DNA of 20,785 bases, taken from positions 1-20,785 of the forward strand of contig CAYSQW010000062.1 of the NCBI GenBank assembly GCA_964433135.1, given 5' to 3'. Origin of the DNA: CAYSQW01 sp964433135. GTDB taxonomy: Bacteria > Acidobacteriota > Aminicenantia > Aminicenantales > Aminicenantaceae. Shown piece after piece: positions 1-6,296 of this stretch (position 1 is its first letter; each line of letters starts with the position of its first letter). Made by a program: the position numbers and the translations under genes. The notes below the pieces were generated by a model. That model worked only from the letters and a program-made list of their open reading frames with translations, did not search any database and was not told the origin of the DNA.

Positions 1-419
1 CGGTTAATCCGGGATGGGGAGGTCAGGAGTTTATTCCGGCTTGTCACGAAAAGATGAATGGGAGTGGCGGGATTGAGAGCGATGCCGGCTTTGCGTCCGA
101 ACTCCTTGATCAGACTGATATCCTTGTGAAGATGGACGGAGGCTTCCAGGTGAATGGATATCCAATCGGCGCCGGCTTCATGGAAAAGAGGAATGAAGTC
201 GCGCGGATTTTCCACCATCAAATGGACGTCGAGCGGCAGGGATGTCTTTTTCTTCAAATCGGCTACCAGCTGAGGCCCGATCGTAAGATTGGGAACGAAA
301 TGCCCGTCCATCACATCGACATGAATGACATCCGCACCCGCTTGTTCCACCATTGAAACCGCTCCGCCGATATCCGTGAAATCGGCGGAAAGGATGGAAG
401 GAGCGATCCTTTTTATCAT
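1..419 (-). CDS. rpe: Ribulose-phosphate 3-epimerase, N-terminal part (runs off the left edge)
   Basis: This gene encodes a cytoplasmic TIM-barrel enzyme that interconverts D-ribulose 5-phosphate and D-xylulose 5-phosphate in the pentose phosphate pathway. About 139 codons are visible. The N-terminus reads MIKRIAPSILSADF, the typical first strand with the substrate-contacting Ser. It is followed by HVDVMDGHFVPNLTIGP, which holds the metal-binding His and the catalytic Asp, and by LDVHLMVENP, which holds the second metal His. The start is ATG at 419. It is preceded by GGAGG seven bases upstream, inside the end of the PASTA gene, and overlaps that gene's stop as ATGA, so the two are translationally coupled. 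The C-terminal half, including the second catalytic Asp, lies outside the window. The assignment is secure. Confidence 0.96.
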   Translation of the reverse strand, partial: MIKRIAPSILSADFTDIGGAVSMVEQAGADVIHVDVMDGHFVPNLTIGPQLVADLKKKTSLPLDVHLMVENPRDFIPLFHEAGADWISIHLEASVHLHKDISLIKEFGRKAGIALNPATPIHLFVTSRNKLLTSPSRIN

Positions 420-1132
420 TTACTGACCTCCAGCGTGATGAGGTTACGTTTTTGAACTCGAAATCCATGAGGAGGGAATTGTTTGATGATAATTCCGGCC
501 TCGAGACCGGGGTAATAAGAACGCCGCACATCGCCAACGCGAAATCCGAGCTCACGGAGGCGCGTGATCACGGAAGGGCCGAATTTTCCGATAAGATCAG
601 GCATGAGATATTGTTCTTCCCTCTCTCCCTGACTGACCAGCATGCTCAATCGAGAATTCTTCGCCACTTCCGACATGGGAAGAGGGTACTGAGCAATGAT
701 CCTTCCAGCGGAATATCGGGGAGTGTGTACATGCGATATTTTGCCTTTCAGGAGACCGACATCCTTGAGCTCCTGGGTTACTGCCTGGAGACTGCGTCCT
801 ACGACACGTGGAACGATCGTTTTCTCCTTGCCCGAACTGACGATGACCTTTACGACCTTATTTATTTTGATTCGGGAAGCGGCAGGCGGATCCTGAGATA
901 TGATGAGGCCTTGTTCGAGACTGTCATGCAGCTCGAATCCGCTTTGAACCAAGCTGAGTTTCTTGTCCGTCAGCGCCGTTCTGGCTTCTTCGACCGACAT
1001 GCCGCGGAGTTCGGGCAGGGTGACCATTTCGCCTTTGAGAGTGATACGGTATGAAGTGAATGCTGAAAGAAAAAGAAGGTTGAAAAGAATAAGGATATAG
1101 AGAATGACGTCGGAGGCTTTTTTTTGCGGCAT
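416..1132 (-). CDS. Membrane-anchored protein with three PASTA domains
   Basis: This is a 238-residue protein. A short basic N-terminus is followed by one hydrophobic segment at residues 9-28, so it is an inner-membrane anchor with a periplasmic remainder. Three consecutive PASTA domains follow, at roughly 36-101, 105-168 and 175-237. Each shows the usual pattern: a P-x-h-x-G start (TLPELRGMSVEEA, IVPRVVGRSLQAV, LMPDLIGKFGPSV), a helix, then a Q-x-P turn and an alternating strand (SQDPPAA, AQYPLPM, KQFPPHG). PASTA domains usually bind muropeptides or beta-lactams, or act as spacers in Ser/Thr kinases and penicillin-binding proteins. Neither catalytic domain is present here. It overlaps rpe by four bases. 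Its precise role is unknown; cell-envelope sensing or scaffolding is an inference. Confidence 0.88.
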   Translation of the reverse strand: MPQKKASDVILYILILFNLLFLSAFTSYRITLKGEMVTLPELRGMSVEEARTALTDKKLSLVQSGFELHDSLEQGLIISQDPPAASRIKINKVVKVIVSSGKEKTIVPRVVGRSLQAVTQELKDVGLLKGKISHVHTPRYSAGRIIAQYPLPMSEVAKNSRLSMLVSQGEREEQYLMPDLIGKFGPSVITRLRELGFRVGDVRRSYYPGLEAGIIIKQFPPHGFRVQKRNLITLEVSK

Positions 1133-1164
1133 TGTTCAAAATCACAGTAAGAAAAATCGATTTA

Positions 1165-1193
1165 TTAATACCATAGTTTACAAACCAAGTAAA
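1165..1193 (-). promoter_or_regulatory. Putative promoter of the PASTA-rpe operon
   Basis: Read on the minus strand, a TTTACT -35 (1188-1193) is separated by 17 bases from a TATTAA -10 (1165-1170). Each box matches the sigma70 consensus at 4 of 6 positions. Transcription would start near 1158, about 26 bases before the ATG at 1132. No good Shine-Dalgarno sequence precedes that ATG. The assignment is by eye. Confidence 0.45.
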
Positions 1194-1194
1194 C
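1176..1194. repeat. Inverted repeat GTTTAC-N7-GTAAAC (possible operator)
   Basis: This perfect six-base inverted repeat has arms at 1176-1181 and 1189-1194. It lies in the intergenic region between the divergent PASTA and threonine aldolase genes and overlaps the predicted -35 box and spacer of the minus-strand promoter. That position would suit a repressor. A six-base match can occur by chance, so functional assignment is weak. Confidence 0.35.
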
Positions 1195-1234
1195 CGCAAA
1201 AAAGTTCCAACCGGCTGATTTTCAGGGGAAATAT

Positions 1235-1263
1235 TTGATGTTTCCCGCTGCATCTCATATAAT
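1235..1263 (+). promoter_or_regulatory. Sigma70-type promoter of the threonine aldolase gene
   Basis: A TTGATG -35 (1235-1240, 4 of 6 to consensus) is followed by a 17-base spacer and a perfect TATAAT -10 (1258-1263). The predicted start point is near 1270, giving a leader of about 20 bases that contains GGAGG (1279-1283) seven bases before the ATG at 1291. All elements are correctly spaced. Confidence 0.7.
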
Positions 1264-1290
1264 GACCACGATGATTTTGGAGGTTCCCTC

Positions 1291-2322
1291 ATGAAAGAAT
1301 ATTCCGATTTTCGCAGCGATACCGTAACAAAACCGACTCCGGAAATGCGCCGTGCCATGGCTGATGCCGAGGTCGGCGATGACGTCTTCGGGGACGATCC
1401 CAGCATCAATAAACTTGAAGACCAGGCCGCCGCCATTCTGGGTAAAGAGGCCGCTCTCTTCGTCCCCTCGGGTACCATGGGAAACGCCATCGCCATTAAG
1501 ACATGGACGCAGGAACTCGACGAAGTCATCCTGGAAGAACGGTCTCATATCTACAACATGGAATCCACGCAAATGACATTCATCGCACGTGTCACACCGA
1601 GGCCGCTTTCGAGCGACCGGGGCGCTATGCGCCCTGATGAGGTGGAGAGGAACATCCGGAAACCATCGGTTCACACCCCCCGGACTTCATTGATATGCGT
1701 GGAAAACACGCACAACAACTGGAGCGGCGCCGTATTACCTCTGGAAAACCTGCGGGCGATCAAGGAGATCTCCGACGATCATGGGATCAGACTCCATATC
1801 GACGGAGCGCGGATATTCAATGCCAGCGTGGCTTCGGGGGTTCCGGTAAAGACCTACGCCGCATATGCCGACTCCGTCACGTTTTGCTTATCCAAAGGAC
1901 TTTCCGCACCCGTCGGATCCGTGCTGGTCGGACCTCGGGATTTTATCGATCACGGGAGGCGTTTGCGGAAAGCCTTGGGCGGCGGTATGCGCCAGGCGGG
2001 GATTCTTGCGGCGCCGGGACTTCTCGCGCTGACATGCATGGTGGACCGCTTGGCTGATGATCACCGGCGGGCCAAACGGTTGGCGGAGGCCCTTGCCGAT
2101 ATGCCGGGGATCCGACTCGATCCGGAAAACATTCAAACCGACATCATTATTTTCGGGTTCGATCATCCTCGATTGACGATAAGCGGAATTCTGGAGGAAC
2201 TGCACCGGAGAGGCATTTTGGCTCTGGCCGTTGCCGGCGGCATACGCTTCGTCACCAATAAAGATATCGATGACGAGGATATCGATAAAGCGATCGACGC
2301 CTTCAGAGAAATCCTGAGTTAG
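1291..2322 (+). CDS. ltaE: Low-specificity L-threonine aldolase
   Basis: This is a PLP-dependent fold-type I enzyme that cleaves L-threonine or L-allo-threonine to glycine and acetaldehyde in the cytoplasm. Its 343 residues match the family length. It opens with DFRSDTVTKPTPEMRRAM and GDDVFGDDPS, both typical of the family. The cofactor-binding loop FVPSGTMGN is at 57-65. H86 in ERSHIYN would stack on the PLP ring, D171 in LHIDGAR would pair with the pyridine nitrogen, and K202 in LSKGLSAPVGS would form the Schiff base. The C-terminal motif is RFVTNKDID, where many homologues have His in place of the Asn. GGAGG lies seven bases before the ATG. The gene is monocistronic and convergent with the redox operon. 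Confidence 0.95.
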   Translation: MKEYSDFRSDTVTKPTPEMRRAMADAEVGDDVFGDDPSINKLEDQAAAILGKEAALFVPSGTMGNAIAIKTWTQELDEVILEERSHIYNMESTQMTFIARVTPRPLSSDRGAMRPDEVERNIRKPSVHTPRTSLICVENTHNNWSGAVLPLENLRAIKEISDDHGIRLHIDGARIFNASVASGVPVKTYAAYADSVTFCLSKGLSAPVGSVLVGPRDFIDHGRRLRKALGGGMRQAGILAAPGLLALTCMVDRLADDHRRAKRLAEALADMPGIRLDPENIQTDIIIFGFDHPRLTISGILEELHRRGILALAVAGGIRFVTNKDIDDEDIDKAIDAFREILS

Positions 2323-2353
2323 ACCGATATCTAAGAGCGGTGGTCCCCCGTCG

Positions 2354-4321
2354 TCATCTCTCGAGGGAATCCGCCACGATTTCTGCGATATCCCAGACTT
2401 TGATGTCGTTCTCCAGATTCTTATCCTTAACGGCATCACTGAACATGGTGACGCAAAAAGGGCAGGCCGTAGCAACCGCATCGCTTCCGGTGGCGAGAAC
2501 ATCCTTCATCCGTTCGAGATTGATCCGTTCGCCCGTATTCTCATCCATCCACATCCATCCGCCGCCGGCGCCGCAGCAAAACGAATCGGAACGCGACCTC
2601 CGCATCTCTCGAATGTCCCCGTCCACGACGGACTGAAGCACCCGGCGCGGAGCCTCGTATATATTATTGTATCGGCCTAAATAACAAGGATCGTGGTAGG
2701 TGAGCTTCCCTTTCAGCGGCACATCGGATTTCAATCGTCCGTTTTCAAAACATTCTTGAAGAAAAGTGGTGTGATGGAGCACTTCACAAGAAAATCCCAT
2801 TTGAGGATATTCGTTTTTGATCGTATTGAAGCAGTGCGGACACGTGGTGAGTATTCGCTTGATTCCATAGCGCTTGAAGTTTTCAATATTCGTTTGAGCC
2901 AGGATCTGGTAAAGGTATTCGTTGCCGACACGACGTGCGGGATCACCACAGCACCCTTCTTCCATCCCCAATATGGCGAAGCGGACACCGAGATGTTTGA
3001 GGATCTTGACCATGGCCGTGGAGACTTTTTTGTTGCGGTCATCGAAAGATCGGATGCATCCGATGAAAAGCAGGTAATCGATTTCTTTATCCTCGAGTTC
3101 CGCCATGACCGGGACGTCTAATCCCTTCGCCCAATCCGCGCGTGTGTCGAATCCCAATCCCCAAGGATTGGAGTTGTTCTCCAGGCCCCGGAATGCGGCT
3201 GTGAGTTCATCGGGAAATTTGCTTTCCATCAGGACTTGATACCGTCTCATATCGATGATCTTGTCCACGTGTTCGACGAATACCGGGCAGTGTTCCATGC
3301 AGGAACGACAGGTTGTGCAGGCCCAGAGAACTTCTTCCCGGATAACGTTGTCAACCAGGGGAGAAGGTTCCGGGGAATCCTCGTTATCCGGCTTCGGCGG
3401 GCGAAGCCGGGGACCGTGCTCATGCAGATGGTTTCGCAGATCGAGGATCAGTTTTTTGGGAGACAGGGGTTTTTCCGTCAGATAAGCCGGACAGTGATCC
3501 TGACATCTCCCGCACTGCGTGCAACCGTCCAGATCCATCAAGTGTTTCCATGTGAATTCCTGAATTTCGGTCACGCCGAAGCTTTCCGCCGCTTCATCTT
3601 CGAGATCCAGGTGCCCGAGGGCGCCGGCAGGTTCGAATGAACGATTCCAGATGGTGAGAGGAGAGCTGATGACATGAAAGAGCTTGGAGAAAGGGATATA
3701 GGCGATCGTGCCGAGAACCAGAAAAAAATGTATCCTGAAGATTACGGCGGACAGGTCGCCCTTGGCGGAAATGCTCAAATCCGTTGCGTCCCAGAAAGAG
3801 GCGAATAAATAGCCCACGGGCGCCAGGGCGCGTATGTCTTTTCCTATTACCGACAAACGTAAACCTTCCAGCATGAATCCGGTTGTCACGATAAACAAGA
3901 GAAGAAGCAGGGCGATAAGATCATCCGGTTTATTGGTCAATCGATCCGGGCGCGAGATATAACGACGGTGAAGCGCCAGCAGCAGAGCCAGAAACGCCGC
4001 CAGACCGATAATGTCCAATATCAGGGAGAACGCCGCGGCAATCGGTTTTGGGAGAGTGAACATGACCTGGGTGACGGTCATAAAAAAAAGCGGGATCGCG
4101 AAGCCGAGAAAAAGCGCCAGATGAATGCTTCCGATGTAAGGTTCGCGGTATATTGAACGGTGGGCGATGCCGTCGAAAAGCAGGGCTTTGACACGCCGTC
4201 GAGTGGCCCCTTTCCGTTTTTCAGGTGATCCGAGCCGCCATAGGCGCATGCGTTTGTTCAAACCCCATAGGAATATCCCCGCGGCAAGGAGAAGAAAGAA
4301 GACATCTATCGTCTTGATCAT
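2354..4321 (-). CDS. Fused NarI-like cytochrome b / HdrD-like iron-sulfur (CCG domain) protein
   Basis: This 655-residue membrane protein has two fused parts. Residues 1-220 contain about five hydrophobic helices of the NarI/HdrE type with His candidates for b haems (H67, H118, H198, H216) and the motif YIPFSKLFH at 208-216. Residues 260-350 hold two [4Fe-4S] motifs: C267, C270, C273, C277 and C335, C338, C341, C345. Residues 420-625 hold two complete cysteine-rich CCG domains: C422, C457-C458, C494, C497 and C546, C582-C583, C620, C623. In HdrD such CCG cysteines bind the cluster that reduces heterodisulfide. The same architecture occurs in FadF-type ETF:quinone oxidoreductases and resembles TmcBC and DsrMK. 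It would pass electrons between quinone or periplasmic cytochrome and a cytoplasmic partner. It is last in the redox operon, 26 bases after the hexahaem cytochrome. No etfAB lies nearby, which argues mildly against a fatty-acid role. Confidence 0.88.
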   Translation of the reverse strand: MIKTIDVFFLLLAAGIFLWGLNKRMRLWRLGSPEKRKGATRRRVKALLFDGIAHRSIYREPYIGSIHLALFLGFAIPLFFMTVTQVMFTLPKPIAAAFSLILDIIGLAAFLALLLALHRRYISRPDRLTNKPDDLIALLLLLFIVTTGFMLEGLRLSVIGKDIRALAPVGYLFASFWDATDLSISAKGDLSAVIFRIHFFLVLGTIAYIPFSKLFHVISSPLTIWNRSFEPAGALGHLDLEDEAAESFGVTEIQEFTWKHLMDLDGCTQCGRCQDHCPAYLTEKPLSPKKLILDLRNHLHEHGPRLRPPKPDNEDSPEPSPLVDNVIREEVLWACTTCRSCMEHCPVFVEHVDKIIDMRRYQVLMESKFPDELTAAFRGLENNSNPWGLGFDTRADWAKGLDVPVMAELEDKEIDYLLFIGCIRSFDDRNKKVSTAMVKILKHLGVRFAILGMEEGCCGDPARRVGNEYLYQILAQTNIENFKRYGIKRILTTCPHCFNTIKNEYPQMGFSCEVLHHTTFLQECFENGRLKSDVPLKGKLTYHDPCYLGRYNNIYEAPRRVLQSVVDGDIREMRRSRSDSFCCGAGGGWMWMDENTGERINLERMKDVLATGSDAVATACPFCVTMFSDAVKDKNLENDIKVWDIAEIVADSLER

Positions 4322-4347
4322 CGTTTAATACCCGTTGTACCCTGTTT

Positions 4348-4956
4348 TCACGGCATCGCCTTTCCCGGCACCAACATGACATCATGACAGCTGAGGCACT
4401 TCCGGTTTTTAGGCGGCCCGGTGAAATCTTTAATATGACAATCGACGCATTCGTTGATCGTCGGTCGGTTGGTGCTTTCATCCATCGTATGATGTCCCGA
4501 GGTGCGGTGACAATCGATGCATTCCAAAGCTTCTTCGATATGGATGCGGTGGGTGAAGTTGATAACCTTCTTTTTTATTTCATATCCGATTTCGAGAACC
4601 TCTTCATGACAATCCAGGCAGCGCTGTGTGGTGAGCGTGTCGTCGGCCGAATACTCCGGAGGAGCGATCTGGTCCCGTACATGCCTGAATACGTTCCAAT
4701 CGGAAGGAATCACCCTGCGGCCTTCGGAATGGCACTCATGACAGGAGGTCGACTCGGAAGGATGTCCGTTTGAGTTTTCCCATAGTTCGATGTGCTCGGG
4801 ATGACATTGCCTGCATACGGCGCGCCCGGTAGCGGAATATCGTACGAGGTAGATGCCGAAACCGCCGCCGCCCAGCAAAAGCAGCAGCACCGCCGGTACG
4901 GCGATGAACCAAAATTGTTTTCTATATCCGAATACGGTCATTTCATTTCGAATCAT
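4348..4956 (-). CDS. Membrane-anchored hexahaem NapC/NrfH-like cytochrome c
   Basis: This 202-residue protein has one N-terminal anchor helix at about 15-38. The periplasmic domain carries six CXXCH haem motifs beginning at C48, C72, C113, C146, C170 and C187. NapC/NrfH proteins have the same single-anchor layout, usually with four or five haems, and oxidise quinol for periplasmic acceptors. Six haems in about 160 residues is dense packing. The ATG at 4956 overlaps the end of the propeller gene by 14 bases. An in-frame ATG at 4941 would remove the overlap, and neither has a clear Shine-Dalgarno sequence, so translation is probably coupled. It is placed directly before the NarI-HdrD fusion, so it may be that protein's periplasmic electron partner (inference). 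Confidence 0.87.
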   Translation of the reverse strand: MIRNEMTVFGYRKQFWFIAVPAVLLLLLGGGGFGIYLVRYSATGRAVCRQCHPEHIELWENSNGHPSESTSCHECHSEGRRVIPSDWNVFRHVRDQIAPPEYSADDTLTTQRCLDCHEEVLEIGYEIKKKVINFTHRIHIEEALECIDCHRTSGHHTMDESTNRPTINECVDCHIKDFTGPPKNRKCLSCHDVMLVPGKAMP

Positions 4957-6235
4957 AAGAACAAAGGTATATTTCGGAAGCGGCTTTGCCGCGCGGAATG
5001 CCTTCGATCAGCATGAGCCTTCCATCCAGGCTGACGATGCGCGGCATCCAAAAAGACGGGAACTGAGGAAAATCAAGAGGCGCCGTCTCCGAAAAGGAAT
5101 CCGATGCCGACTCCGACAGGATCATCGTTTCCTCGGCGTTTCCAATCCGAAGACGCATGATGCGGTATACATCTTTATAGAAAACAAAACGCCCGTCATC
5201 AGAGAATTCACAAAACTCGATCCTCGGCAGGGTTTGGGATTTCAAATATTTCAATCCGGTTCCATCCCGGCTGATGATATACGTACCGATGCCCTGCTGT
5301 TTTTTCCCCGCATAGAAGAAGACGATCGTCTTTCCTTCCTGATCGATGTCGGCGAGACTGAACCAACGATCGTTGAAGTTCGTAAGCTTTTGAATGGCTT
5401 TATCTTTCCAGTCGGCAAGATAAAGGTCGTAATCATCGGAGTCATCGGAGTTCTGTGCGCCGAAGACGATCGTGCCGCCGTCCGCGCTCATGCCGAACGC
5501 CCAACCCCCTCCACTCAACGGACGCCGGGGAGAAGAATCCCATTTCCATTCCTCTTCCCGGAAACAAGGAGCGATCAAGGTCTCATGACGTTTCGTCTCC
5601 ACGTCGAGCAAAACGATCCCGCTGGCGCTTCCGAATCTTCTGGGACCAAGGTGACCCTTGAGAAGGCATGCGATGCGTTTTCCGCTTCGATCCACCGCAT
5701 AATTTGCGATCCTTTCCCAATCGCCGTTTTCAAATCCCATCTCTGCGGGATCCTTTCCGTTCAAATCGGAGATAGGAAAGGAGGTGATCCATGATGCGGA
5801 TCCGTCGGTCGGGACGACGGCCAGATAATGGTCGATAATGCCGACGGGTTCATCGATGCTGAGAGAAAACACCGCGATCTCTCCATTCCCGCTCAACAAC
5901 GGCGGTTTTGACCCGATCAGCAGGGATGCCCCTTCAAAGGGTGCGGGAGCGGTTTGCATTCCATCGCGAAAAAGGTCCCGATCCGTTCCGTTTTCGAGGT
6001 TCATGATTTTGACGCGGCGGACAGGTGTCCCGTTTTCCACTGTTTCTACGATATAGAGCATGATGCGACCATCGAGACTCAAACAGGGATGCTGCGCCGA
6101 ACCGCTTCCGGAAAACGTCAACCTTTTGACCTGAGCCTGGGAATCGGGGAGAGCCGGATGATGCGCTTCCACGGAAACCCATAAAGAAATAAGGGCGAGC
6201 GTCACGGACAGCATTCGTTTCCTCATGTCTTTCAC
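4943..6235 (-). CDS. Periplasmic TolB/WD40-like beta-propeller protein
   Basis: This 430-residue protein has a Sec signal peptide (basic MRKR, then the hydrophobic LSVTLALISLWVSVEA) and no further membrane segment. The mature part has repeated blades with the pattern hydrophobic-S-x-D-G-x-h-h-x-F/Y: LSLDGRIMLYI, LSGNGEIAVFS, VDRSGKRIACL, MSADGGTIVFG, IDQEGKTIVFF and FSDDGRFVFYK. These are PD40/TolB-type repeats, six or seven in all. The start is GTG at 6235, with AAGGA a few bases upstream; the next ATG at 6226 is less well spaced. There are no haem or cluster motifs. Propellers of this type serve as protein-docking or ligand-binding platforms. Inside this operon it may be a docking or accessory subunit, but nothing in the sequence shows its partner. 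Confidence 0.78.
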   Translation of the reverse strand: MKDMRKRMLSVTLALISLWVSVEAHHPALPDSQAQVKRLTFSGSGSAQHPCLSLDGRIMLYIVETVENGTPVRRVKIMNLENGTDRDLFRDGMQTAPAPFEGASLLIGSKPPLLSGNGEIAVFSLSIDEPVGIIDHYLAVVPTDGSASWITSFPISDLNGKDPAEMGFENGDWERIANYAVDRSGKRIACLLKGHLGPRRFGSASGIVLLDVETKRHETLIAPCFREEEWKWDSSPRRPLSGGGWAFGMSADGGTIVFGAQNSDDSDDYDLYLADWKDKAIQKLTNFNDRWFSLADIDQEGKTIVFFYAGKKQQGIGTYIISRDGTGLKYLKSQTLPRIEFCEFSDDGRFVFYKDVYRIMRLRIGNAEETMILSESASDSFSETAPLDFPQFPSFWMPRIVSLDGRLMLIEGIPRGKAASEIYLCSYDSK

Positions 6236-6246
6236 ATCTTCCTTTT

Positions 6247-6261
6247 CAGCGCGGGGCGCTG
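6247..6261. other. Perfect six-base-pair GC hairpin between MopB and propeller genes
   Basis: CAGCGC and GCGCTG pair around a three-base loop in the 61-base gap between the molybdopterin gene stop and the propeller start. Read on the plus strand it is followed by five T residues and looks like an intrinsic terminator, but no plus-strand gene ends here. On the operon strand it is flanked by A runs, so it is not a standard terminator. It may be an mRNA processing or stability element, or a block to antisense transcription. Confidence 0.5.
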
Positions 6262-6296
6262 TTTTTCATTGAATCCAAACGATTTCAACGACATGT

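Noticed and set aside
452..1054. Plus-strand frame of about 200 codons opposite the PASTA gene
   Set aside because: The minus strand encodes three good PASTA domains and a membrane anchor; the plus-strand product has no domain features.
2265..2288. Repeated GATATCGAT near the end of the aldolase gene
   Set aside because: It sits in the coding frame for an Asp-Ile-Asp repeat (DIDDEDIDKAID) at the acidic C-terminal helix, so the protein sequence explains it.
4853..5794. Long open frame of about 313 codons on the plus strand
   Set aside because: It lies wholly antisense to the propeller gene, whose product has a signal peptide and clear repeats. The plus-strand product is Arg/Pro-rich with no domain pattern.
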